DNA of 13,068 nucleotides from Candidatus Latescibacterota bacterium (GTDB lineage Bacteria; Latescibacterota; MVCY01; DTYK01). The first letter of the stretch is position 1. Every line of letters starts with the position of its first letter. A program made the position numbers and the translations under genes. Shown in pieces: positions 1 through 8,221 of the stretch. Under the pieces are notes generated by a model. It saw only the letters and a program-made list of their open reading frames with translations. It was not told the origin of the DNA and did no database searches. The stretch spans positions 1 through 13,068 of the forward strand of contig DTYK01000081.1 of NCBI GenBank assembly GCA_012961925.1. Direction: 5' to 3'.

Positions 1-65
1 CCAGCTACGGCAAGGGTTGGACTCAAAATGAGGACAACTGCAAACCAAAGAACTCTTCCTCGCAT
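1..65 (-). CDS. Secreted protein, N-terminal fragment (runs off the left edge)
   Basis: Only the first ~21 codons lie in the window. From the ATG at 65 the minus strand encodes MRGRVLWFAVVLILSPTLAV followed by Ala, a typical Sec signal peptide: two Arg, a hydrophobic core, and a small-residue cleavage region (A-V-A). An ideal ribosome binding site, AGGAGG at 72-77, sits 6 bases ahead of the ATG, which fixes the start. The gene starts 35 bases after the stop of the small secreted protein gene at 101-436, so the two are probably co-transcribed. The mature protein is outside the window and its function cannot be judged. Confidence 0.7.
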   Translation of the reverse strand, partial: MRGRVLWFAVVLILSPTLAVA

Positions 66-100
66 TATAAGCCTCCTTTCACAACATGGTGGGCAAGAGA

Positions 101-436
101 CTATCTTGCCTTTATATGTACCTCTCCTACCCCGGTGTTGATCTTGACGTTCAATTCCCCCTTGGTCTTTTCGTAACTGCCGTTATAGTAATATCCATCA
201 GACTCATAGAGCCCTTCGATCCTCGTCTCGACGTGGTCCGATTTCCACCTGAACCGGTTCTTCTTATCCAGCTTCACTCGCAGCTCACCCGCATCGACCT
301 CAACCCTTGCCTTCAGAGAGTCAATCCCTGTGAGGTCAAAGCGTCTGTTCACCCTCTTCACCTGATCGGCCCGGGCAAAAGGAGGGAGAAAGATAATAGA
401 TGCCGAGAGGATTTAAAGAAAAGTTTTGGATAGCAT
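101..436 (-). pseudogene. Small secreted adhesin-like (DUF4097/toastrack-like) protein with a stop codon in its signal peptide
   Basis: A well-placed start exists: GGAG, 8 bases, then ATG at 436-434. It reads M-L-S-K-T-F-L, hits an in-frame TAA at 415-413, and then continues in the same frame as ILSASIIFLPPFARADQ and on to the TAG at 101. Together this is a clear signal peptide (hydrophobic core, A-R-A cleavage site) interrupted by one nonsense codon. The mature part (~90 aa) is beta-rich with alternating hydrophobic residues and ends GELNVKINTGVGEVHIKAR, reminiscent of the repeats of DUF4097-type secreted proteins; that family assignment is tentative. Without the TAA it would be a ~111-residue exported protein. 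An internal GTG at 361 would give 86 aa without a signal peptide and has no good ribosome site. The TAA could be a real mutation or a base-call error. Confidence 0.6.
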
Positions 437-632
437 AGTGTCATCTCCGTAACATCCTTTAAAGGAGCTTCGTACCCATCCTCCGGTGAAGTAGTGATGG
501 CTTTAATCCCGGCCCATCAAAGGCCTACACTACGGGGAATCGTGCGACAATAAGGATCCTCTCCCTCGTAGAAACATCGGAGGCTAACAATGCCGAAATG
601 ACATGGGTTGTAGGCCCGACGGCCTTCGGCCA

Positions 633-2177
633 TTACATAAACGGGAAATACTCTTTCTCCTGTCCCATTGAGCACTCATCCAGATAGGGGCACACTGGAC
701 AGTAGTCAAAATCGGCAAATCTCCTGAAGTCCATCTCCATCTCCTCTACCCTGGGACAGATAACCGCAGAGCGGATCAATCGGGTCTTCTCTATTATTTC
801 CTCTTCAGAGAAGAGTTCGGTCCTGTACCCGATGATCTTCTCCAGCGTCCCACAATCACAGAAGTCCTCGAAGGAGTTCCCTTTTGGCGTCACACCATAT
901 TTCTCGTTGTCTAAGAAGATGGGAGAACCTGGTTCATAGGATATCATGCTCACTTCAATATCGATGTCCTCACCGTAGGTGATCTTGAGCCTGTTGATCA
1001 GATCAAAGGTCTCCTTTAGCTCCTCCTCTCCCTCAAATGGCAGTCCCACAGCAAAGTATATGTGTTTTCTCAGGCCCTTTGAATGCTGATAGGCAAGGGC
1101 CTCCAGCAATTCATCATTGGTGAATTGAAACCCTTTATTTTTAGCCCTCACCCTTTCCGAGCCGCTTTCCACGGAGAGAATGGCCTCCGATTCCGGCCCG
1201 AAAGTTGCGGCAAAATCGTCAATGAACTTCCTGGTCGGCAGCCCCCAGCACTCGAACCAGCAGTTCAGCCTTATCCCCTCCTGCCTTATCCTCCTGAACA
1301 GTTCAGGATAGTAGTCCCCTTGCGGATATGGGTCAAAACAGGTATACCACCCTGAGATGTTGTATCGACCCAGGGCCTTCAGTTCACTGATGACGCGCCG
1401 GTGGGATATGAAGATCGGCTCAGTCCTGTTGTTAATTATCCTCTGGGCATCGATGGATCCTCCGCAGAAGGAGCACCGGGTCGGACACCCTCTGCCGCAG
1501 TTATAGTAGAAGATCCCACTGCATTCTTCCTCGCAGGAGTAACAGTTCAACTGCTGACAGGGCTGTTCCAGATAATTCTGAAGGGGATTGACCAGCCGGG
1601 TGTAGATCTTCGCATGTTCCAGCAGGTCAAAGTTGGAGTAGGTCAGCGAGTCGATGACCTCCTGACTCACCTTGTAGGTATGTGAGTTGGAGATCACCTT
1701 CCCATCCTTTCGCCAGACGAGGTTAGGGATGTCGGAGAGGTCCTCTCCTCCGGAGGAGATCTGCCCCAGAAGGTCCAATAAAGGGACCTCTCCATCCCCT
1801 TTGATCACGAAGTCCACCTCAGGGTGCTGCCCCATGATCTCTTCGGCGAAAAAGCTGGCTGTAAAACCGCCCAGTACTGTGATGATGTCACCTGCCTTTC
1901 CTTTTATCTCCTTGATGGTATTCATCACGGCCCTACTCTGATAATGCCAGTGGAGGTCGGCACAGAGGACATCTATCTTCTCCTGTTCCAGGTAGCTCTC
2001 CAGATCAAAATCAGGACGGCTGAGGCGCTCCACCCCCAGATGAAGCACCCGGGCGGGATAACCATTTCTGCTGAGAAGGTCGGCAAGGGCTAATATTCCT
2101 ACAGGCATCAGGAAGATGTTACCGATGTTCGGTGCCGGGCCGGCGGGAATATGGACCAACAAGGTTTTGGGTGCCAT
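633..2177 (-). CDS. B12-binding-domain radical SAM protein with extra Cys clusters
   Basis: 514 aa, intact. Residues ~1-140 form a B12-binding-type Rossmann domain (LVHIP start, VLGGFTAS at 101-108, VIKGDGEVPLL at 124-134). The radical SAM core follows, with the CxxxCxxC cluster ligands at Cys231, Cys235 and Cys238 (GCPTRCSFCGG) and later core strands such as SVESGSERVR (335-344) and FAVGLPFEGEEE (375-386). Two further Cys groups stand out: Cys207/212/215/219/227 just before the SAM motif, and Cys440/442/474/493/496/502 near the C-terminus (YCPVCPYLDECS). These could bind auxiliary Fe-S clusters. Start: GGAGGAGG lies 4 bases before the ATG at 2177. Members of this superfamily perform methylations, ring contractions and other radical reactions; neighbours here do not reveal the substrate. 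There is no signal peptide, so it should be cytoplasmic. Confidence 0.93.
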   Translation of the reverse strand: MAPKTLLVHIPAGPAPNIGNIFLMPVGILALADLLSRNGYPARVLHLGVERLSRPDFDLESYLEQEKIDVLCADLHWHYQSRAVMNTIKEIKGKAGDIITVLGGFTASFFAEEIMGQHPEVDFVIKGDGEVPLLDLLGQISSGGEDLSDIPNLVWRKDGKVISNSHTYKVSQEVIDSLTYSNFDLLEHAKIYTRLVNPLQNYLEQPCQQLNCYSCEEECSGIFYYNCGRGCPTRCSFCGGSIDAQRIINNRTEPIFISHRRVISELKALGRYNISGWYTCFDPYPQGDYYPELFRRIRQEGIRLNCWFECWGLPTRKFIDDFAATFGPESEAILSVESGSERVRAKNKGFQFTNDELLEALAYQHSKGLRKHIYFAVGLPFEGEEELKETFDLINRLKITYGEDIDIEVSMISYEPGSPIFLDNEKYGVTPKGNSFEDFCDCGTLEKIIGYRTELFSEEEIIEKTRLIRSAVICPRVEEMEMDFRRFADFDYCPVCPYLDECSMGQEKEYFPFM

Positions 2178-2273
2178 CTGCCTCCTCCAGTGTTACCAAG
2201 GGTTATGTTTAATGGTCTCTCAGACGTCCGATGCAAGGTCTGGTGATTCAGTCTATATCAACCGGCCAATGCC

Positions 2274-4688
2274 TCACATGCTCAACCAGTGGCTGACCTT
2301 GATCAGAAAGGTATTCTCAGGGTGAACGTCGAAGAGTTTGTCCGCGTCACGTTTAAGATCAAAGCCCCCCGTCTCTCCAGAGGACTTGCGGTCCTGGGTC
2401 CATACGAAGAACAGGGTGCTTCCCGGACGATATTCCCAGCGCAAAACGGTACTGAGGTAAAAGGACCTCGAATTGAAATTGTGGTTCTTATCGTAGGTGA
2501 CTTCGCCCAATGGGCCGAAGGTATCTGCAGAAAGGAGCCTTTTGAGGTTGGTATAATCCCCCGAGGCCAGGAAGACCTGGCTGTAGAATTGGAGGCTTAA
2601 GTTGCGTGTGAAGGTGACCCCTCCGTCCAGCCGAAGGTCAAGCTGCCTGCTCTCAAGTTCACCGAAGACATCGACCCTTTCGCCTTTCACATCGGTGGTG
2701 TCTGCCAGCCAGCGGCTTATCCCCCAACTTCGGGAGTGAGTGGAGCCGAAGGTCAGTTCGATGTTGGTCTTTGGCCTTATCCTTATCCTGGTACCAAGGA
2801 GATACCTGGATCCGTCACGGTCGTCTCCGCTGCTCCAGTAGAAGTTTAACTGGCCCGCTTTACGGCTGTCCGTGTTTACCCAGGTCCCATACCAGACCTG
2901 GCCTGGTATGGCCACCGGCGGTCCTCCGCGGGTCTCCCTGTCGTCGAGGTATCCGAAACTCCGGCCAACCCATCCGCCAACCCACCAGTAATTCTTAAGC
3001 TCCATGCTGCTGTTGAAGTTGCTTCCCTTTCCAAGGTCATCCCCATCGTAGTTCCAACTATACCAGATGTTAAAGTTGTTGAATATCTTCCGTATTATCC
3101 AGATACTATCGGTGATGCGGTACTGTAGCCAGGTGTAGCCACCGTGATAGTTTGACCGTCTAAGGAAGCCCAGGTCGTTGATGTCGAACCTGCGGGTCTG
3201 GAATTTATAGCCTGTTGAGCCCCTGAAGTGCTTTCCTGCCCCTTTTCTGAATGAGAAGTCCCCTCCCCAGCCGTTATATTTCGGCCCCGTTCTGCTGGCC
3301 GCAATCTGTCCCTGGAACGAATAGTGGTTATCGAAGAGGTTCAGGCTCCAGTCAACCCCCCAGGAGTATGCCGGACCCTCCCCCCTATGGTTGGCCGCTG
3401 TCATCAGTATGCCAATGGTAGAGTTCTCCAAGACCTCCCGCTGCAATCGAAGTACACCGTAATGGGAGGCAGGTTCAATCGTCTGTAGGTGTCTTACCTC
3501 TGTGGAGTCCACAACGACCGCTTTTTCCTCCTGGGTTATTGCATCCAGGATGCCGAAGGAGGTTCCACCCTCCCTTCTGCCTGTGACCTTGACTGCGGTC
3601 AGGATGGTGGTTGCAGAGGGTTTGTCGGCCAGGTATCCCTCTTCAGGGATTTCCGGGCTTTTAGACGGAGGACGGCCAATGCGCCGGGAGTAGAAAAGCT
3701 GCAGGGGTGTGTCGAAGATCTTTGCTCCCTCCATAAAGAAAGGGCGTTTCTCAGGGAAGAAGGTCTCAAATGTGGAGAGATTGAGCACGGCCCTGTCGGC
3801 CTCCACCTGGCCGAAATCCGGGTTAACAGTGGCATTGAAGGTGATATTGCTTGCGATCCCATATTTGATGTCTATCCCTGCGCCTACATATAGATCCCGG
3901 CCATCTGGATTCCCCCGATTTTTAAGCTCAAAATCTCCCCGTGATACCACGTAGGGGAGAAATTCGAGTTGCCTTGCCGGCTTTATCCCCTGTATCCCAA
4001 CCAGGTGTCCGAAGTTAGAAACCCATCCCCCTTTCTCCTTTGGGATGAAGGGCCAGATGTTCCACTCCTTCTTGCGGCTGATGCTGCGGCTGAAGAAAAT
4101 CCCCCAGACCTGGGAGTTGCGGCTGGGGAAACGGAGAGATGTGTAGGGGATTCTGAACTCAGCTGTCCAGCCCACCGAAGTGATCCTGGTTGCCGACTCC
4201 CATACAGCATCCCAGGAGCGATCGCTACGGGTATCATTGTAAAGATGCCTGTCAAGCTGGACACCGGCAGGATTAACCGAAAAGGCATAACCTGTTCGGT
4301 GGTCATGGTAACTATCGATCTGAACCCCGGCCCAATCCGACTCAGACCAACGGTCCCTTCTGGTGAGCTCTCCTGCTATGCTGTCGGGTTGGGAATCATA
4401 CATGGTGAAACCTATGTAGAGGGCTTCATCGTCATATAGAACCCTGACCTCTGTAGATTCCGTTGCAGATCTCCCCTCATCCGGATCCCGCTGAATGAAC
4501 TCAGTGACGGGCGGAGCCCCGGCCCAGGCCGGTTCATCCAGTATGCCGTCAATTCTAATGGGAGAGTCTCTTCTCACAGCGGTGATTGAGTTGGTCCCCG
4601 GATCGTCTCCTTGTGCCGATGAAGGGCTCAGGGCCATAAGAATGAGGAAAACGGCTGAAGCCAACACTGTCGTTATTGAAGGTTTCAT
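2274..4688 (-). CDS. Secreted CBM9-like / DUF5916 outer-membrane beta-barrel protein
   Basis: 804 aa, intact. Residues 1-25 are a signal peptide ending S-S-A before QGDD. Residues ~32-190 are a carbohydrate-binding family 9-like domain with its usual motifs: IDGILDEPAW (46-55), VLYDDEALYIGF (83-94), GYAFSVNPAGVQ (133-144). Residues ~235-804 match the DUF5916 region, including the hallmark NPDFGQVEADRAVLNLSTFE (289-308) directly followed by TFFPEKRPFFMEGAKIF. The rest is long alternating aromatic/polar strands typical of an outer-membrane beta-barrel, and the chain ends in such a strand (NTFLIKVSHWLSM), as barrel proteins often do. Function in this family is not established; a role in surface glycan binding or uptake is a guess from the N-terminal domain. 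The ribosome site before the ATG at 4688 is weak. It lies 136 bases downstream of rpoN, beyond a terminator, so it probably has its own promoter, which I could not identify. Confidence 0.93.
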   Translation of the reverse strand: MKPSITTVLASAVFLILMALSPSSAQGDDPGTNSITAVRRDSPIRIDGILDEPAWAGAPPVTEFIQRDPDEGRSATESTEVRVLYDDEALYIGFTMYDSQPDSIAGELTRRDRWSESDWAGVQIDSYHDHRTGYAFSVNPAGVQLDRHLYNDTRSDRSWDAVWESATRITSVGWTAEFRIPYTSLRFPSRNSQVWGIFFSRSISRKKEWNIWPFIPKEKGGWVSNFGHLVGIQGIKPARQLEFLPYVVSRGDFELKNRGNPDGRDLYVGAGIDIKYGIASNITFNATVNPDFGQVEADRAVLNLSTFETFFPEKRPFFMEGAKIFDTPLQLFYSRRIGRPPSKSPEIPEEGYLADKPSATTILTAVKVTGRREGGTSFGILDAITQEEKAVVVDSTEVRHLQTIEPASHYGVLRLQREVLENSTIGILMTAANHRGEGPAYSWGVDWSLNLFDNHYSFQGQIAASRTGPKYNGWGGDFSFRKGAGKHFRGSTGYKFQTRRFDINDLGFLRRSNYHGGYTWLQYRITDSIWIIRKIFNNFNIWYSWNYDGDDLGKGSNFNSSMELKNYWWVGGWVGRSFGYLDDRETRGGPPVAIPGQVWYGTWVNTDSRKAGQLNFYWSSGDDRDGSRYLLGTRIRIRPKTNIELTFGSTHSRSWGISRWLADTTDVKGERVDVFGELESRQLDLRLDGGVTFTRNLSLQFYSQVFLASGDYTNLKRLLSADTFGPLGEVTYDKNHNFNSRSFYLSTVLRWEYRPGSTLFFVWTQDRKSSGETGGFDLKRDADKLFDVHPENTFLIKVSHWLSM

Positions 4689-4762
4689 ATCAGGTAAGAC
4701 CCTGGTTACGACAGGAATGTTTCATGGCGTTTGGGTGATTCAAAAAAGTTTGCTCCATAAAC

Positions 4763-4791
4763 AAAAAATCCGGGAGAGATGGAAACCCGGT
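4763..4791 (-). terminator. Rho-independent terminator after rpoN
   Basis: On the minus strand, ~35 bases after the rpoN stop, CCGGG (4790-4786) pairs with CCCGG (4774-4770) around an 11-base loop and is followed by six T (4768-4763). The stem is short but the T run is clean. It marks the end of the DUF2961-lptB-rpoN unit and separates it from the DUF5916 gene. Confidence 0.7.
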
Positions 4792-4824
4792 TTTGAAAAA
4801 TATCCGATAAGAGGCGATTGAGAT

Positions 4825-6249
4825 TCACAGTTTCTTCCTGTATTGTGCCGGGCTGATCCCCAGGGCAGTCCGATATTTGGAGACCGTCCGTCGGGCAATG
4901 TTTATCCCCTCTTTTTTCAAAAGTCCAGCGATCTGAGGGTCGGTAAGGGGATTCCTTGGGTCTTCTGCCTCCACTAACTGTCTTATCCTCTCCATCACGC
5001 TCCTCTGGGAAAGGTCTTCGCCGGAGCTGGAGTTGACCTTACTTTCGAAGAAGTATTTAAGTTCGAAGATACCGTGGGGTGTCTGGATATACTTCCCACG
5101 ACTTGCCCGGCTGATCGTCGATGGATGCATCCCCAGGGCTTCGGCAGCTTCTCGCAGGACCATCGGTTTGAGCCGTGATACACCGTTATCAAAGAAATCC
5201 CTCTGGGCCTTTACTATATAGTTTGCCAATTTCAGGAGGGTAGACCGCCTCTGCTGAATAGCCCTGATCAACCTGCGTGCCGAATTCAATTTTTCCACCA
5301 CATAGTTCCTTGTCTCTTCGGAGGCGTTGGAGGATTCACTCAAGATCGAGCGGTATACCGGGTTGATGCGCAGGGTGGGTATGGTGCCCTCATTAAGGAT
5401 GGTCACATAGTCATTGTCCACTCTTTCAACGATCACATCGGGGATAATCCCCTCAGCAGCCCGCCCGAAGGAACCAAGACCAGGCTTTGGGTTGAGCTTG
5501 GAGATCTCCTTCATCGCGTCCCTTATCTCATTCTCGGAGACCCCCAGTGATTTGGCTATCCGGCTATATCTATGTCTCTTCAGATCCTCAAGGTGAGACT
5601 GAACGATCTTCATGGCCAGGGTCTCCTCCAGTCCCTTCTCCGAGAGCTGAATCGTCAATGTCTCCTGCAGATCCCTCGCCCCAACACCTGCCGGCTCGAA
5701 AGTCTGGATGGTCTTGAGGACCCTTTCGACATCTTCGGGCCTGGTTCCCAGAGCTTTGGCAATCTCCTCAACTGAAGTGCGGAGATATCCATCATCATCG
5801 ATGTTCCCAATTATATACTCCCCGATCTTTTGATCCTGTTCTGAAAGGTCAGACAGCTTGAGTTGATTGAGCAGGTGTTCCATCAGGGATATCTGGACGG
5901 CCGGGACCTTTTCCATCTCCTCCCGATCCTCCCGGTTAGAGCCTTCCCGCAGGGTGTGGGCCATATCAAACCCTTCTGCAAGGTATCTGCCCCAATCCTT
6001 TTCGGTGAACTCAAAGTCAAGCTCTTCTTCCCTCTCCTCTCCTTCAGACGGATTCTCCTCCGGTCTCTCCTGTTGAAGCTCCAGAGAGATGTGCTCCTCC
6101 AGCAGAGGATTTATCTCAAGTTCCTGCCTGACCACCTGCTCCAGCTCCAGATTTGAAAGTTGAAGCAGGTTAAGGGACTGTATCAGTTGTGGGGCCAGCT
6201 TCTGCTGAAGCCCCATGCTCTGGTCGAGTTTGATCATGGAGGTTCCCAT
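4825..6249 (-). CDS. rpoN: RNA polymerase sigma-54 factor RpoN
   Basis: About 474 aa, full length for sigma54. It directs RNA polymerase to -24/-12 promoters and needs AAA+ activators to open them. All regions are present: the Gln/Leu-rich activator-interaction region (GLQQKLAPQLIQSLNLLQLS near the N-terminus), an acidic linker (rich in Glu, ~65-110), the core-binding domain, the helix-turn-helix ALGMHPSTISRASRGKYIQT followed by PHGIFELKYFF, and the RpoN box ARRTVSKYR 23 residues from the end, close to the consensus ARRTVAKYR. Start choice: the ATG at 6249 lies one base after the lptB stop. A TTG at 6258 would overlap lptB by 8 bases, and an ATG at 6237 (MIKLDQSMGLQQ) aligns best with typical N-termini. 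Translational coupling with lptB is likely. The usual followers hpf and ptsN are absent; a terminator follows instead. Confidence 0.97.
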   Translation of the reverse strand: MGTSMIKLDQSMGLQQKLAPQLIQSLNLLQLSNLELEQVVRQELEINPLLEEHISLELQQERPEENPSEGEEREEELDFEFTEKDWGRYLAEGFDMAHTLREGSNREDREEMEKVPAVQISLMEHLLNQLKLSDLSEQDQKIGEYIIGNIDDDGYLRTSVEEIAKALGTRPEDVERVLKTIQTFEPAGVGARDLQETLTIQLSEKGLEETLAMKIVQSHLEDLKRHRYSRIAKSLGVSENEIRDAMKEISKLNPKPGLGSFGRAAEGIIPDVIVERVDNDYVTILNEGTIPTLRINPVYRSILSESSNASEETRNYVVEKLNSARRLIRAIQQRRSTLLKLANYIVKAQRDFFDNGVSRLKPMVLREAAEALGMHPSTISRASRGKYIQTPHGIFELKYFFESKVNSSSGEDLSQRSVMERIRQLVEAEDPRNPLTDPQIAGLLKKEGINIARRTVSKYRTALGISPAQYRKKL

Positions 6250-6250
6250 T

Positions 6251-6991
6251 TCAGTCAAGCCTGAACTTCTCCCCTAAATATATCTTCCTCGCCTCAGGGT
6301 CATTGGCTAAAAATTCCGCCGTTCCGGCCTTGAGGATTCTCCCTTCGACCATAATATATGCCCTGTCGGTTATCCTGAGGGTCTCTCGTACATTGTGGTC
6401 GGTGATCAGCACACCGAGCCCCTTATCTTTCAGGCGAGAGATGATGTTCTGTATCTCCTCAACTGCAATGGGGTCAACGCCAGTGAAGGGTTCATCTAAC
6501 AGGATAAACTTCGGGTTTGTTACCAGGGCACGGGTTATCTCCACCCTTCTCCTCTCGCCCCCGGAGAGGGTATAGGCTTTGTTCTTAGCGAGATGGGACA
6601 GGTCCAGTTCCGCCAAGAGTTGCTCAAGACGCTTCCTTCGGTCCTCCTTGCTGATAGACAGGGTTTCGAGGATCGCCATTATGTTCTGCTCGACGGTGAG
6701 CTTTCTGAATATGGAAGGTTCCTGGGGAAGGTAGCCGATCCCCTTCCTGGCCCGTCTGTACATGGGCAGGGGGGTGATCTCCTCTCCGTTAAGGAAGACC
6801 CTGCCATCGTTGGGCCTGATCATCCCGACGATCATGTAAAATGTTGTGGTCTTACCCGCCCCGTTAGGCCCGAGCAAGCCTACGACCTCCCCCTGCCTCA
6901 GGAAGAGGCTCACCTCATTCACTACCCTCCTTTTGCCGTAAATCTTTACCAGATCTTCAGCCCTGAGGGCTGCTGTTCCGGACTCTTCCAT
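6251..6991 (-). CDS. lptB: LPS export ABC transporter ATP-binding protein LptB
   Basis: 246 aa ABC ATPase. It powers extraction of lipopolysaccharide from the inner membrane by the LptB2FG complex and its passage through LptC-LptA-LptDE. Seen in the sequence: Walker A GPNGAGKTT, Q-loop GYLPQEPSIFRKLTVEQNI, signature LSGGE, Walker B FILLDEP, and the D-loop/H-loop region GVDPIAV...ITDHNVRET. The string LLDEPFTGVDPIAV is characteristic of LptB rather than of amino-acid ABC ATPases, and the rpoN neighbour confirms it. The start is taken at the ATG at 6991; the frame is open to a TTG at 6994, but neither has a strong ribosome site. The gene usually follows lptA (and lptC); here a DUF2961 glycosidase gene precedes it, 86 bases upstream, so lptA/lptC must lie elsewhere. 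Its presence implies an LPS-bearing Gram-negative cell. Confidence 0.96.
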   Translation of the reverse strand: MEESGTAALRAEDLVKIYGKRRVVNEVSLFLRQGEVVGLLGPNGAGKTTTFYMIVGMIRPNDGRVFLNGEEITPLPMYRRARKGIGYLPQEPSIFRKLTVEQNIMAILETLSISKEDRRKRLEQLLAELDLSHLAKNKAYTLSGGERRRVEITRALVTNPKFILLDEPFTGVDPIAVEEIQNIISRLKDKGLGVLITDHNVRETLRITDRAYIMVEGRILKAGTAEFLANDPEARKIYLGEKFRLD

Positions 6992-7077
6992 CAAACCACA
7001 CCCGATAATCTTCCGCTATGCCATACCAACATGGGAAGTCTTGGTTCTCCCTCTGGCTATTTACTGATCTATACTGG

Positions 7078-8094
7078 TTAATCCTCCCGCGGCAGCCGTT
7101 CCTCTACCGGCAACATCTCGATCCATCTCTTATGGGGTTCGGTCTGGTACCAATAGGCGACGCTGGAGTAGTCGTCTCCCCGGTCATTTGCGTGGCCGTG
7201 TTCGATGGTTACCTTAATGGATTTCTTAAAATGGATGGGATCCGGGATGTGGTACCTGTAAACGGTCCACTTGCCTTCCCAGTCCGAGTGGTTCTTGTTG
7301 AAAAGGGATGTACCGTGATAGGGGTATGCTATATCCTGCATCCCCCAGGCAGAGCAGAAATAGTCCTCCGAGCCTGTACCGTGTAGAGACGGAGGCCATC
7401 TCTCCCCGTCTACAAAGATCATATCATCGCCCTCTCCCCACCAGCCTCCTGCCCGATTATCTATGCTTAGATTACAGCCGACATAGTGGCCCCTTCCTTC
7501 CGCATCAAGAATCACGTAGTTCTCGTCTCCGGTCAGGTTTATCTCGGGTTCGCCTTCCTTAAACTTGAGGGCCTGGCATGGGTTCTCACGGTGCCACTTT
7601 GCATGGAACCGCCCCAGGTCCCCTTCGAGTCGGTCATATTCCTCGTAATCGATATAATAGTAAAATGAGTCCACATCCGTATCACACTCGTTGATTATCT
7701 CGATCCTTGCGGATCTATCGAAGGGCATGGGGAAGTAACAGTTGAAGGCAGAGCTGTTGCCCCTGCCTCCTGTCATGTCGAGCACAGCGCAACTGAAGGC
7801 CCGGGCAATGCCGTGCCCGACGCCGAAAAAGTCGCCGACCGGTGAGTCGACACTTGGATCATCCTCTCCATCCCAGTACATCCTGAGCAGCAACTTGCGG
7901 AGGTAGTACTTATCCTTGCATGCAATCGTAAACCAGATGTGGGTTATACAGCCTGACTCCTTGATTTCGGCCAGTGTTGCGGTCTTTCCCCTTGGAATCC
8001 GGATGGCGTCTCTGTTCCCTCCTGTCCGATCATAGCTTGAAACCCTCTTGGTTCGGCAGCTCCTCAGCCTGGGCAGTTCACGCAGATCAACCAT
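7078..8094 (-). CDS. DUF2961 / GH172-type glycoside hydrolase
   Basis: 338 aa, intact, no signal peptide. The whole chain matches the DUF2961 family: SSYDRTGGNRDA (19-30), IPRGKTATLAEI (33-44), GCITHIWFTI (48-57), PVGDFFGVGHG (85-95), GGWWGEGDDMIFVDGE (216-231) and HGTGSEDYFCSAWG (238-251). Characterised members (glycoside hydrolase family 172) act on alpha-fructofuranosides or arabinofuranosides and use a pair of glutamates; Glu221 and Glu243, 22 residues apart in the two most conserved blocks, are the likely counterparts. The substrate here cannot be told from sequence. Start: AGGAGG lies 7 bases before the ATG at 8094. It is the first gene of a probable transcript with lptB and rpoN, driven by the promoter at 8222-8250. 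A cytoplasmic sugar hydrolase ahead of lptB is an unusual partner. Confidence 0.94.
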   Translation of the reverse strand: MVDLRELPRLRSCRTKRVSSYDRTGGNRDAIRIPRGKTATLAEIKESGCITHIWFTIACKDKYYLRKLLLRMYWDGEDDPSVDSPVGDFFGVGHGIARAFSCAVLDMTGGRGNSSAFNCYFPMPFDRSARIEIINECDTDVDSFYYYIDYEEYDRLEGDLGRFHAKWHRENPCQALKFKEGEPEINLTGDENYVILDAEGRGHYVGCNLSIDNRAGGWWGEGDDMIFVDGERWPPSLHGTGSEDYFCSAWGMQDIAYPYHGTSLFNKNHSDWEGKWTVYRYHIPDPIHFKKSIKVTIEHGHANDRGDDYSSVAYWYQTEPHKRWIEMLPVEERLPRED

Positions 8095-8168
8095 CCCATA
8101 GCCTCCTCTCCGATAATTTTGTCGCCATCCGGTCGTTTATCCCTCCGGTAGAATCGCCATTTCACATG

Positions 8169-8209
8169 TCACTTCCCAACATCTCCCGCACGAGATGGCA
8201 GGGAAGTGA
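8169..8209 (-). promoter_or_regulatory. Strong stem-loop in the 5' leader of the DUF2961-lptB-rpoN transcript
   Basis: TCACTTCCC (8209-8201) pairs perfectly with GGGAAGTGA (8177-8169); inside it CATCTC pairs with GAGATG around a 6-base loop, with a small TGC/TT internal loop between the stems. The structure begins only about 6 bases after the expected transcription start and leaves ~75 bases of leader before the start codon. No T run follows, so it is not an ordinary terminator. It may be a 5' stability hairpin, a protein-binding leader, or a DNA operator; no riboswitch class is recognised. Confidence 0.6.
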
Positions 8210-8221
8210 GATAACACCATT

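Noticed and set aside
86..433. Plus-strand open frame of 115 codons opposite the small secreted protein
   Set aside because: No plausible ribosome site or domain; the minus strand carries a signal peptide and a beta-rich mature sequence in the same stretch.
599..632. GC-rich hairpin (GGCCGAAGGCC and related pairing) after the radical SAM gene
   Set aside because: It could fold but has no T run and several competing pairings; too weak to call a terminator.
437..632. Searched for a small RNA or leader peptide between the radical SAM gene and the small secreted protein
   Set aside because: No structured element, clear promoter or coding frame was found apart from the ribosome site of the downstream gene.
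2178..2273. Possible promoter before the radical SAM gene (TTGCAT, 17 bases, ATTAAA)
   Set aside because: The -10 match is poor and other equally weak choices exist nearby.
3489..4439. Plus-strand open frames of 134 and 156 codons opposite the DUF5916 gene
   Set aside because: They are shadows of the minus-strand gene, which has continuous family motifs across the same bases; no ribosome sites or recognisable motifs on the plus strand.
7010..7040. TGGCATAGC string before lptB as a sigma54 -24/-12 promoter
   Set aside because: The -24 half resembles the consensus but the -12 element (TTGCA/T) is absent at the required spacing.
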